Below are positions 7,255 through 16,081 of a stretch of 54,843 nucleotides of DNA, piece after piece; within the stretch, counting starts at the first letter, position 1, and each line of letters begins with the position of its first letter. The DNA lies in assembly GCA_028281785.1 (NCBI GenBank), contig JANQJG010000093.1:1-54843 (forward strand), read 5' to 3'. Below the pieces are notes generated by a model. It worked only from the letters and a program-made list of their open reading frames with translations, searched no databases and was not told where the DNA came from. The stretch comes from Rhodospirillales bacterium. GTDB lineage: Bacteria > Pseudomonadota > Alphaproteobacteria > Rhodospirillales > Shumkoniaceae. The position numbers were made by a program, and so were the translations under genes.

Positions 7255-10200
7255 ATGAGTGATGACGCACAACACCTCGCCACCTCAGCCGCCCGCTATA
7301 TTGCGGAGACGCGCCGATTAGCAGATCTGGGTACCACCACGGAAGAGACATACTATCCGGCAATTCGCGAGCTGCTTACCTCGATTTTGCGTGCACAGAA
7401 CCTGCCTTTCGAGGTCCGTACCGGAACCTCGGAAGCGAAGCAGGCCGGCACAGACCGCCCGGACTTTGTTCTGGCGGACTCCGGTTTGTTCGTCGGCGTA
7501 TTCGGTGAAGTCAAGAAGCCGGATGAGACGCTCGAAGACATTGCCGTTTCTGTTGACCAGGACGACCAGATTGGCCGGTATCTCAGCCGTACCGGCGTAG
7601 TGCTGGTCAACAACGTGCGCGGCTTTGGCCTTCTGGCCTGCGCGCCGGGCTATGTGCGCGAGGAGGGTACACCGGTTCCGCCCAATCAACGCGAGCTGAT
7701 CGCCACCGTGGACCTATGGAGCAGTGCGTCCGGCAAGGGCGCAAAGCTCCGTGTTGACGCTCAGGCGCGCGCCGATCTTGTCGCGCTTGTCACTCGTTCG
7801 GTGACTGATTTTGCGCCAATCGCTGCCCCGGCCGACCTGGCCAAGGTTCTGGCCCGGCAAGCCCGCGACGCGAAAGAGGCCCTGCCGGTTGATCTGAAAC
7901 CTGTTGCCGCGCTCCTGGATGACTATCGCAACGCGCTCGGCCTTTCCTTCGACATCGAGGACGAAAAGGGCGACCGGTTCTTCCGCTCCAGCCTCATTCA
8001 AACGGCCTTCTACAGCCTATTTGCAGCCTGGATACTCTGGAATCGTACCGAGGATGCCGAGCCCTTCGACCTGGAAAAGGCGCAGGCGCACCTGCGCATC
8101 CCGTTCCTGGAGCAGCTTTTCCACGACATTCGACACCCACACTATCTGAAAAAGCTTGATCTCGCGCGCCATCTTGAGCGTGCCGTTGCCACGCTGGGCC
8201 GGGTTGATCGCCCACTTTTCCGCTCCCGGATGAGTTTTCCGACCGTGGGTGACGAAAACCCTGCGATGGCCGCCATTACTTATTTTTACGAACCGTTCCT
8301 TGAAGCCTTTGATCCGCAGCTCAGGGAGGAACTGGGCGTTTGGTACACGCCGCCTGAAATCGTCCGCTATCAGGTCCGTCGAATCCACCACATCCTGAAA
8401 ACCGACCTTAACAGACCGCGCGGCCTTGCCGATCCGAATGTCGTCGTGCTTGATCCATGCTGCGGAACAGGAGCCTATCTGCTTGAAGTCGCCCGCTGCA
8501 TTGCAGAGGACCTGCGACGCGCAGGCGATCACGATGTTCTCGGGCTGGAGCTGCTGAGAGCTTTTGAAAGTCGGGTGATCGGTTTCGAGATTTTGACTGC
8601 GCCCTTCGCAATTGCCCAGCTTCAACTCTATATCCTGCTTGCCGATCTGGGCGTGGAGCCGCCCACCGGCCACAGGTTGTCCATTTTCCTGACAAACGCC
8701 TTGTCCGGCTGGCACGACCACGGCGATTTCAAACTCAATTTCCCGGAAATGCGCGAGGAATTTGACGCCTCTCAGGCCGTCAAGCACACCGCCAAGATCA
8801 TCGTTGTGCTCGGCAATCCACCCTACGACCGCTTTGCCGGCGCGGCCCAGGCCGAAGAAGCCGAGCTTGTAGCGCACTACAAAGGCATAGAGCTTGTCGA
8901 GCAAACCGGCAAAGACGGTCAAGTCAAGAGAGACGAGTTTGGCCGGCCAAAGAAGAAGCAGCGCGGGCAGAGCCAACTCTACAAGGAATTCGGCGTCCGC
9001 AAGCAGCTTCTCGACGAGCTCTATGTCCGTTTCCTGAGGCTTGCCGAAGAGCGGATCGGAGAGGCCGCCGATAACGGAATCGTTTCATACATTTCGAATT
9101 CGTCCTATCTGACCGGTCGTTCGCACCCGCTGATGCGCCGCTCACTCTTGAGTAGCTTTCACCGGGTCTGGATCGACAACCTGAACGGCGACAAGTTCAA
9201 GACGGGCAAGATCATCCCCAAGGGCTTGCCCGGCGAGGGAACAGCCGATCAGAGCATCTTTACGACGGACGCCGACTCCCGCGGCATTCAACCGGGCACC
9301 GCCATTGTCACCTTGCTAAAAAAGGCCGCGCCGCATACACCACCTGACAAGACCGTAGTTGCCTATCGCGAATTCTGGGGACTTGCGAAGTGGAAGCGGA
9401 GCGCGCTTCTTGCCAGCTTGCCAACTGGCGCGCCTAAGAAGGAGAGCGCGCTTCCCGCGTATATCGACATCACCCCTTCTGCGGAAAACCGCTGGCGCCT
9501 GTCTCCGCACGAACAGGAACCCGGCTACGAGAGCTGGCCGGGCCTCGATGAGTTGTTCCCGGTTGCAATCCAGGGCGTGAATCATAATCGCGGCCTTGAA
9601 GATACGGTGATCGACACTGACACGCACGTGTTGAGAAAGCGTATGTCCGGCTACATCGGTGCCGGGTCTTTCGACGAAGCGACAAGATATGCTCCGGCAA
9701 TGGCTGGCAAGTTTGCTGGTTACAAACCCAAGGACGTATGGGATGACCTGCACAAAGAGGGGTTTTCCGAGGAGAAGATCAAACCCTTCCTGACTTTTCC
9801 TTTCGATAGGCGTTGGATTTACTACCAGGTCGAAGGGAAGCTGCTAAACCGGAGCCGTCCGGAGTTTGCTTGGAATCTCCAGGACAACGAGTTCGTGATC
9901 ACGGTACCCGAACCCCGCAAGGTTTCGGAGACACGCCCGCTCTATGCAACAACGCTGGTCAATCTTCACGTTCATGAGCGCGGGTCTGTTGTCATCCCGC
10001 GTGAAACCCGCGCCGATGGTCTGCTGACCGACCGCGATGCCAATCTCCCGGAACCGGCATGGCGCGTCCTGCGCGATCATTTTGGCCTTACCGGGCACCG
10101 CCGCGACGACGATGCCCGAATCTTCGCCGGCAAATTGCTCCGTGCCACCCTCGCGATTCTGCATGCGCCGGCCTATCAGTCTGATCATCGCAGCGCCCTG

Positions 10201-10782
10201 TCAGCCGACTGGGCGCACCTTCCGGTGCCCAAGGACGCGGCTTTACTGGAACGTCTGGCAGAGTCGGGTGAGGTGGTCGCGCGTCTTCTCAATGCCGACT
10301 ACGATGCTCGTGATGACGTGTTCGCTGTTCTGGGCGAAGAGCGCGCGGCGCAGCTAGCACCGCTTCACAAAAAGGATGGAAGCGCCATTCGTCCGGAAGA
10401 CCTGCTCGTCACTGTCAATTACTGGGGGGGTGCCAAGGGTCGCTGGATACCAAGATCGTTTCCCGGTGATCAAGAACCGCTTGCCGAATGGGGTGAGCGC
10501 ACAGGTGATTTGTCGATATCGGATGAAGTATTCTTCACGAATGTGCCGGAAGGGGTCTGGAAATACGAACTTGGCGGCTATCCGGTTCTCAAGAAATGGC
10601 TCGGTTACCGACAGGCCAACAGGCGCGACAGCAAGCCGTTGAGTCCAGAGGAACGAAGTTGGTTCAGAGCCGTCGTGCAACGGATCGCGGCCCTGCTTGC
10701 GATGAGATCCGACCTTGATGATCTTTATTCTGCCGCGGCGGAAGACGCATTCACGGCAGCCGAACTCGGCTTAGAGCGCTAG
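7255..10782 (+). CDS. Type ISP-like restriction-modification enzyme (nuclease-methyltransferase-specificity fusion)
   Basis: A single 1175-residue chain. Residues about 1-200 form a PD-(D/E)xK nuclease domain: RPD70 followed by GE85VK87. Residues about 300-650 are an N6-adenine methyltransferase with motif I LDPCCGTGAYLL (near 399) and catalytic NPPY (near 521). The last 450 residues match the C-terminal specificity region of type ISP enzymes. Classical type ISP proteins are longer and carry a helicase between nuclease and methylase; I see no helicase motifs, so it may behave like a type IIG enzyme that modifies and cuts on its own. GC content is lower than in the neighbours and it is bracketed by direct repeats, suggesting acquisition. 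Confidence 0.9.
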   Translation: MSDDAQHLATSAARYIAETRRLADLGTTTEETYYPAIRELLTSILRAQNLPFEVRTGTSEAKQAGTDRPDFVLADSGLFVGVFGEVKKPDETLEDIAVSVDQDDQIGRYLSRTGVVLVNNVRGFGLLACAPGYVREEGTPVPPNQRELIATVDLWSSASGKGAKLRVDAQARADLVALVTRSVTDFAPIAAPADLAKVLARQARDAKEALPVDLKPVAALLDDYRNALGLSFDIEDEKGDRFFRSSLIQTAFYSLFAAWILWNRTEDAEPFDLEKAQAHLRIPFLEQLFHDIRHPHYLKKLDLARHLERAVATLGRVDRPLFRSRMSFPTVGDENPAMAAITYFYEPFLEAFDPQLREELGVWYTPPEIVRYQVRRIHHILKTDLNRPRGLADPNVVVLDPCCGTGAYLLEVARCIAEDLRRAGDHDVLGLELLRAFESRVIGFEILTAPFAIAQLQLYILLADLGVEPPTGHRLSIFLTNALSGWHDHGDFKLNFPEMREEFDASQAVKHTAKIIVVLGNPPYDRFAGAAQAEEAELVAHYKGIELVEQTGKDGQVKRDEFGRPKKKQRGQSQLYKEFGVRKQLLDELYVRFLRLAEERIGEAADNGIVSYISNSSYLTGRSHPLMRRSLLSSFHRVWIDNLNGDKFKTGKIIPKGLPGEGTADQSIFTTDADSRGIQPGTAIVTLLKKAAPHTPPDKTVVAYREFWGLAKWKRSALLASLPTGAPKKESALPAYIDITPSAENRWRLSPHEQEPGYESWPGLDELFPVAIQGVNHNRGLEDTVIDTDTHVLRKRMSGYIGAGSFDEATRYAPAMAGKFAGYKPKDVWDDLHKEGFSEEKIKPFLTFPFDRRWIYYQVEGKLLNRSRPEFAWNLQDNEFVITVPEPRKVSETRPLYATTLVNLHVHERGSVVIPRETRADGLLTDRDANLPEPAWRVLRDHFGLTGHRRDDDARIFAGKLLRATLAILHAPAYQSDHRSALSADWAHLPVPKDAALLERLAESGEVVARLLNADYDARDDVFAVLGEERAAQLAPLHKKDGSAIRPEDLLVTVNYWGGAKGRWIPRSFPGDQEPLAEWGERTGDLSISDEVFFTNVPEGVWKYELGGYPVLKKWLGYRQANRRDSKPLSPEERSWFRAVVQRIAALLAMRSDLDDLYSAAAEDAFTAAELGLER

Positions 10783-10849
10783 GAGGCCGCCAGTCGTATT
10801 CAAATTGCTTGGTAAGGATTGAAAACTTCCGGCCTTGATCAACAACACG

Positions 10850-10891
10850 GGCAGGATGACGAGCCCGCCCTCGACGCGGCCGATCCGGGCG
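10850..10891 (-). pseudogene. Remnant of a btuD-like 3' end
   Basis: Read on the minus strand this stretch encodes ARIGRVEGGLVILPV. It closely parallels the C-terminal end of the intact BtuD-like ATPase at 22323, which reads ARVGRVEGLPYILPV. About 42 bp match well at DNA level; nothing upstream continues the gene. It is a truncated relic lying between the RM gene and the composite repeat. Confidence 0.6.
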
Positions 10892-11005
10892 TGAGAGTTG
10901 GGGCGCGACCACGCCACCCTCACCCTCCCACCGTCGCTGAAGCGACTGCGGGCCCCACCCTCTCCCGCAAGCGGGCGAGGGGCTGTATTCGCGGAGTTGC
11001 CGCTG

Positions 11006-11205
11006 CGTTCCCTCTCTGCCCCTGGGGGCGGAGAGGGTCAGGGAGAGGTGGGAGAGCTTGGGCTGACTCGGGAAAGGCCCACCTCACTACGCTCTTACAT
11101 TCATCGTCATGGCCGTCCCCGGACTTGATCCGGGGGTCAGACCCGGCCATCCACGACTTCACGAGCACAAAGACGTGGATGCCCGTGACACGTACGGGCA
11201 TGACG
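11006..11205 (+). repeat. Composite GC-rich repeat, right of the RM gene
   Basis: A direct copy of 6594-6761 with the same order of blocks: CTCTGCCCC...GGGCGGAG hairpin, GACTCGGGAAAGGCCCACCT, ATTCATCGTCATGGCCG and the CGGGCATGACG end. A CCCCGGACTTGATCCGGGG palindrome is inserted within it; the same palindrome type also occurs near 24272-24294. No gene is seen between 10783 and 11292. Confidence 0.75.
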
Positions 11206-11292
11206 CGTTGGGGACGGGGCGGAGAGGGGCCGTATGTGCGGAATCGGCGGGGCGTGAGGCGCCGATTGGAGCCCAGCGTGTATCAACGTTAT

Positions 11293-11324
11293 CCCAAAAG
11301 AAGGGGCCGGCATTCGCCGGCCCC
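11293..11324 (-). terminator. Intrinsic terminator after torA
   Basis: On the minus strand a 9-bp perfect stem, GGGGCCGGC/GCCGGCCCC, has a 4-base loop (11303-11324) and is followed by TTCTTTT. It lies 25 bp past the torA stop, as expected for the end of the torDA transcript. Confidence 0.8.
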
Positions 11325-11348
11325 GGGTGGTGATGATCTCGGAGACGA

Positions 11349-13820
11349 TCATCCATTCTTTGGAGGATCGAAGACTTTCACGTCCGGAACGGGGCCCGTG
11401 TATTTTTCCGCCTGGGCGATGATGGTGTGGCCGCAATTGCCCTGGGCCAGCTCCGAGGTTCCCTTGTCGTACGAGAGAACGTTGACGTCGCCATAGGCGT
11501 CCAGCGTGCCCAGCTTGCCACCCTCGACAGGATCGTACCAGCCGCCCTCGCAGACCCGCACGGCGCCTTCCATGATGTCGTCGGTGACCTTGGCGCCGAC
11601 GAGGATCTGGCCCCGGTCGTTGAAGAGGCGGACGATATCGCCGTCGCTGATGCCGCGCGCCGCCGCGTCCTTCGGATTGATGAGCATCGGTTCGCGGCCT
11701 TTGATGGCGTAGTACTTCTCACGCAGGACCGACCCCGCCAATTGCGAGTGCAGACGGTATTTCGGATGCGAGGTGACGACGGCCAGGGGATAGGTCTTTG
11801 CCTTTTCCGAGCCCACCCATTCGAACGGCTCGATCCATGTGGCGTGCGGCGGGCATTCCTTGTAGCCGAAGCCCTCGATGGTCTTGGAGTAGATCTCGAT
11901 CATGCCGGACGGCGTGCCGAGCGGCTCAAGCAACGGATCCTCGCGGAAGTCCGCGTGACGAACGAAGTTCATGGCCTCTTCCGTCGGCTTGAACTCGATC
12001 AGCGAGCGGCCGTTCCAGAACTCGTCGAAGTTCGGCATCGGGATCTTCTTGGCCTTGGCCTGTTCGAGCGCCTCGTTGTAGAAGCCCTCGATCCATTGCA
12101 GTTCGGTCTTGCCGTCGGTGTAGCCCTTCTCGTTGCCCATCTTGGCGGCGAGAAGGCGGCAGATTTCGAAGTCGCTCTTGGCTTCGAACAGCGGGTCGAC
12201 GACCTTGTGCATGCCGAACAGCAGACGCTTCGAGTAGGTGCCGCCCTGTTCGATGTCGTCACGTTCGTAGGAGGTCGTCACCGGCAGCACGATGTCCGCA
12301 TGGCGGGCGGTCGCGGTCCAGAAAATGTCCTGAACGACGATCGTGTCGGGCTTCTGCCACGCCTTGACCATGCGGTTGCGGTCCTGGTGATGGCTGAAGG
12401 GATTGCCGCCGGCCCACCAGATGAATTTGAGGTCCGTATAGGTGATCTCGCGGCCGTTGAAGTTGATGGTCTTGCCGGGGCTTTCCAGGTTTTCGATGAT
12501 GCGCGCGACCGGGATCGCCTTGCCGGACCCTTTTTCCAGCCAAGGCGCGCCCGTGACGGCCTTGCCGGTCGCGGTGAGACCGGGAAGAATCGGCGCGTTG
12601 GCGGTCGGCGTGCCGCCGTTGGAATAGTGGTAGCTGAGCCCGAAACCACCGCCGGGCAGGCCGATCTGGCCGAGCATGCAGGCCAGGGTCACGAGCATCC
12701 AATGCTTCTGCTCGCCCATGTCGTTGCGCTGCATCGACCAGCCGCTCATGAGCATGACGCGGTTGTTCATGAACTGACGCGCCAGATCCTGGATCTTCGA
12801 CGCCGGAATGCCGCAGATGCCCGCGGCCCATTCGGCGGTCTTCGGCGTGCCGTCGGTCTCGCCCTTCAGGTAGGGCAGGAATTTCTCGAAACCGACCGTG
12901 TATTCCTCGATGAAGTCCTTGTCGTAGAGATCCTCGCTGTACAGCGTGTGAATCATGCCGAGCATCATCGGGATGTCGGTGTGGGGCTTGGGCGCGACCC
13001 ACTCGGCGTCGAAATACCGGCAGGTCTCGGTCTTCACCGGATCGATGCAGATGGTCGGCTTGCCGGTCTTCTTCCAGGCGTCCATGCCCTCGTAGCCGCC
13101 GTGCTCGCAACCGATCCAGTCGATCTGGTTGGTGATCATGGGATCGGCGCCCCACCACACGATCAGGTCGGAATCCCTGACGACGACCGGCCAGACCGTC
13201 TGCTGCTCATAGACCTCCAGCGCGCCCATGACATGCGGCATGATGACCTGCGACGCGCCGGTCGAATAGTCGCCGATATGGCTGACATGGCCGCCGAAGG
13301 TGTTGCACAGGCGGCGAATGACGTTGCGGGCATTGTGCAGCTTGCCGCTGCTCTTCCAGCCGTAGGTGCCGGCGAAGATGCTGTCGTTGCCGTGGGTCTC
13401 GCTGACCCGCTTGAACTCCTTGACGAAGAGATCGAGGGCCTCGTCCCAGCTCACACGCACGAATTCGTCGCCGCCGCGGACACCGTTCTCGGCGGTCGGG
13501 CCGTTCTTCAGATATCCGGCGCGCACCATGGGATATTTGATGCGGGCGGGCGAGTAGACCGAATCCACGACGCCTTCCAGTTGGACGCTCGGGAACTTGT
13601 CCTCCTTGACGGGAATCGCCTTGACGAACTTGCCGTCCTCGACAACGGCACTGAAGGTGCCCCAGTGCGACCCGTTGATCAGCTCGGTCGATCCCGAGGC
13701 GGCGGCCAGCGCGCCGCGCCCCAGGACCGAGGAGCCGAGAAGCGCCGCCGCGGTCAGGGCCGTCGTCCCCTCCAGGAAACGGCGCCGGGATACCGGCGTG
13801 TCCGTCCAGTCCTTATCCAT
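11349..13820 (-). CDS. TorA/DorA-type TMAO/DMSO reductase, molybdopterin catalytic subunit
   Basis: An 823-residue periplasmic bis-MGD molybdoenzyme that reduces TMAO, DMSO or similar S/N-oxides as terminal electron acceptor. The length matches DorA of Rhodobacter. A Tat signal, SRRRFLEG at residues 10-17, precedes a hydrophobic stretch ending ALAAA. The motif YGWKSSGKLHNA carries the serine expected as Mo ligand in this subfamily. No cysteine Fe-S motif is present at the N terminus, as in TorA. The ATG at 13820 has a GGGAGAG ribosome site; the open frame runs on upstream without meaning. It follows torD on the same strand. Electrons should come from the TorC cytochrome encoded divergently. 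Confidence 0.95.
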   Translation of the reverse strand: MDKDWTDTPVSRRRFLEGTTALTAAALLGSSVLGRGALAAASGSTELINGSHWGTFSAVVEDGKFVKAIPVKEDKFPSVQLEGVVDSVYSPARIKYPMVRAGYLKNGPTAENGVRGGDEFVRVSWDEALDLFVKEFKRVSETHGNDSIFAGTYGWKSSGKLHNARNVIRRLCNTFGGHVSHIGDYSTGASQVIMPHVMGALEVYEQQTVWPVVVRDSDLIVWWGADPMITNQIDWIGCEHGGYEGMDAWKKTGKPTICIDPVKTETCRYFDAEWVAPKPHTDIPMMLGMIHTLYSEDLYDKDFIEEYTVGFEKFLPYLKGETDGTPKTAEWAAGICGIPASKIQDLARQFMNNRVMLMSGWSMQRNDMGEQKHWMLVTLACMLGQIGLPGGGFGLSYHYSNGGTPTANAPILPGLTATGKAVTGAPWLEKGSGKAIPVARIIENLESPGKTINFNGREITYTDLKFIWWAGGNPFSHHQDRNRMVKAWQKPDTIVVQDIFWTATARHADIVLPVTTSYERDDIEQGGTYSKRLLFGMHKVVDPLFEAKSDFEICRLLAAKMGNEKGYTDGKTELQWIEGFYNEALEQAKAKKIPMPNFDEFWNGRSLIEFKPTEEAMNFVRHADFREDPLLEPLGTPSGMIEIYSKTIEGFGYKECPPHATWIEPFEWVGSEKAKTYPLAVVTSHPKYRLHSQLAGSVLREKYYAIKGREPMLINPKDAAARGISDGDIVRLFNDRGQILVGAKVTDDIMEGAVRVCEGGWYDPVEGGKLGTLDAYGDVNVLSYDKGTSELAQGNCGHTIIAQAEKYTGPVPDVKVFDPPKNG

Positions 13821-14010
13821 GTTTCTCTCCCTTTCCCTTTGGTCTGCGCGCAAGGCGTGCGTTGGGCTACATAATTTATCGCTTCGCGCCGACGGGCGCA
13901 AAGCGACTGCAATGATCATCCTAGCCGTTATCAAAGGAATGTAAACGTCATTCGTGTGACAGGCGAGCGGCATATGACGTTTCGCAAATGGACGGTAAAT
14001 GCCGCGCGAG

Positions 14011-14685
14011 TCATGCCCCCGCCAGCGAAGCTTGGCAAAATGACCGGTCGTCCAGCAGGAACGAACCGAGAAAGCCGGCAACGCCAGCGTAGAAGCCCGA
14101 CCCGTCATAGGATCCGCAATCCTCGACAAAGTCGGGAATCCAGCTCAACAGGTGGGTTTCGAGAAAGTCGCCCTGCGCCTTGAGGGCGTCTTGGGCTTCG
14201 GCCGAATCGGGCGCGCATTCGGCGCCCCCGGCGGCCAGGACGGCCATCAGCTCCAATTGCACGGCGACATGATCCGAGGGCTCCTTGAAGTCCGTCCCGA
14301 CATGCACGTCGTACCGTCGCAGGAGATCGTCCATGGCCTGCGTCGCCTGCTGATACAAACGCCCCCTTTCATCCCTGTAGAAGGATTCGTAGGGCGGCGC
14401 CGACCGCGCCCGGCCGGCGCCCAGGAACAGCGACCCGAACGCCGCGGCGAGATCGATGCGCAAGTCCGCCGCGCTCTTCGCGCCGTCAAACACGGCCAGC
14501 AAGGCGCTGACGAACTCACCCTTGACCGGATCTTCGCCCAAGCCCTCGAGCAGGTCCCGGCCCGCGCCGTCGCGATAGGCCTCGATTTCCTCGACACCGA
14601 GTTCGCGGGCAAACATTCCCGACAGCCAGCGATAGAGGAAGGCCCGGTTTTGATTGGTTTCCTTCCAGCCCATACGAGTATTCAC
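14011..14685 (-). CDS. TorD-family molybdoenzyme chaperone
   Basis: A 224-residue all-helical cytoplasmic chaperone that binds the TorA Tat signal and apo-enzyme to guide cofactor insertion before export. Family features include the RAFLYRWLSGMFARE start, the PPYESFYRDERGRLYQ block and the late EDHVA-like region, here PSDHVAVQLELMAVL. The GTG start at 14685 is chosen because GGGAGG lies 5 bases upstream; an ATG four codons in is the alternative. It sits upstream of torA with about 190 bp between. It is transcribed divergently from torC, unlike the single torCAD operon of enteric bacteria. Confidence 0.92.
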   Translation of the reverse strand: MNTRMGWKETNQNRAFLYRWLSGMFARELGVEEIEAYRDGAGRDLLEGLGEDPVKGEFVSALLAVFDGAKSAADLRIDLAAAFGSLFLGAGRARSAPPYESFYRDERGRLYQQATQAMDDLLRRYDVHVGTDFKEPSDHVAVQLELMAVLAAGGAECAPDSAEAQDALKAQGDFLETHLLSWIPDFVEDCGSYDGSGFYAGVAGFLGSFLLDDRSFCQASLAGA

Positions 14686-14893
14686 CAACTCCTCCCGATG
14701 GATTGAGGCTCGACCCGACTTGGTATCATGAAACCTTCCCGATGTCACAAGGGGCGTCGGCCATTCGCGGTTCAGCGCGTTCGGTTCGAGGAGGAGCCAT
14801 ATTTGCGTCGCATCCAAATGGCAGAAGTGTTAGGAGGAGGCGCAGCCAGCCGGGCCCTGGCGATGAGCTTTTACGTTGACCATGGTGGAGAGT

Positions 14894-16060
14894 ATGTCGG
14901 GTTTGGTTGGAAGAACGTGGCTATGGATCAAGAGCCCGAGCCGGTTTGCTTGGAGCCTGATCGCGGGAAGCGCCTTTGTCGCTGGCGTCCTGTTTTGGGG
15001 GGCGTTTCATACCGCGATGAAGGTCACCGACAACATCCCCTTCTGTATTTCCTGTCATTCGATGAACCAGGTCTACGAGGAGTACACGCAGACCGCCCAT
15101 TTCCAGAACAACTCGGGCGTTCGGGCGGTCTGCACCGATTGCCACGTGCCGAGGGAGTGGGGTCCCTATGTGCTGGCCAAGATCGAGGCGACCCGGGATC
15201 TCTATGCCGAGTTCATGGGATTCATCGACACGCCCGAGAAGTTCGAGGAGAAGCGGCTCGTTTTGGCGCAACGGGTGTGGGATCGCATGGAGGCGACCGA
15301 TTCCCGCGAGTGCCGCAACTGCCATGCCTTCGATGTCATGACGGTCGACGCCCAGCAGGGTGAAGCCAAGGTCCAACACGCGACGGCCATCCGGGATGGC
15401 GAGACCTGCATCTCATGCCACAAGGGCATTGCGCATGCGATGCCGGACATGTCGGGCGGCTACAAGGTCGCTTACAAGGCGCTGTTTGAGGCCGCGGACG
15501 ATATCTCGAAGTCCGACACCAAGCTCTTTTCCATTCAGACGAAGAACCTCTTCATCGAGGAGGGCGATGAGAAAGCGGCCGGGCGACTTTTGGGGGCCGC
15601 CGCCGTCGACGTGGTGGACCGCAAGGGCGATCGCCTGAAAATCAAGATCAGCGGCTGGCAGCAGGAAGGCGTGGACAAGATCATCTACGCCCTGCCCGGG
15701 CATCGCATCTTTGTCGCGGCGTTGGGCAAGGGCGCCATACCGCTCCTGACAATGGGCGAGACCCAATACATCGAGGCGGCGGATCAGACATGGCAGGAAG
15801 CGTCCGTCGAGCTGTGGACCGGGACGGATCATCTCGTCAACGACTTGAACCTGATCTGGGACTACGCGTCCCAGTTCTACAGTGCCAGTTGCGCCGTCTG
15901 CCACCGCGCCCACGATCCGAGCGAATTCACGGCCAACCAATGGATCGGGCAGCTCAAGGGCATGAAACAGCACGCGCCCATGGACAAGGAGCAGTACCGC
16001 CTGGTCCAGACCTATCTGCAGATGCATGCCAGCGATACGGGGGGGCAGGGCAAGCACTGA
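14894..16060 (+). CDS. TorC-type membrane-anchored pentaheme cytochrome c
   Basis: A 388-residue quinol-oxidising NapC/NirT-family cytochrome with a TorC C-terminal domain. A single N-terminal membrane anchor (about residues 19-40) precedes four CxxCH motifs: CISCH (51), CTDCH (80), CRNCH (140) and CISCH (172). The fifth, CAVCH (about 333), lies in the C-terminal TorC domain. It passes electrons from the quinol pool to periplasmic TorA. The ATG at 14894 is chosen for its GGTGGAG site; an ATG four codons upstream at 14882 is possible. No TorR or FNR box could be identified with confidence in the region shared with torD. Confidence 0.93.
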   Translation: MSGLVGRTWLWIKSPSRFAWSLIAGSAFVAGVLFWGAFHTAMKVTDNIPFCISCHSMNQVYEEYTQTAHFQNNSGVRAVCTDCHVPREWGPYVLAKIEATRDLYAEFMGFIDTPEKFEEKRLVLAQRVWDRMEATDSRECRNCHAFDVMTVDAQQGEAKVQHATAIRDGETCISCHKGIAHAMPDMSGGYKVAYKALFEAADDISKSDTKLFSIQTKNLFIEEGDEKAAGRLLGAAAVDVVDRKGDRLKIKISGWQQEGVDKIIYALPGHRIFVAALGKGAIPLLTMGETQYIEAADQTWQEASVELWTGTDHLVNDLNLIWDYASQFYSASCAVCHRAHDPSEFTANQWIGQLKGMKQHAPMDKEQYRLVQTYLQMHASDTGGQGKH

Positions 16061-16081
16061 TCTGCACTGATCTGGGGGCTG

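Noticed and set aside
11427..13874. 815-codon open frame on the plus strand
   Set aside because: It is antisense to torA, lacks family features and arises from high-GC codon bias; torA has clear domains.
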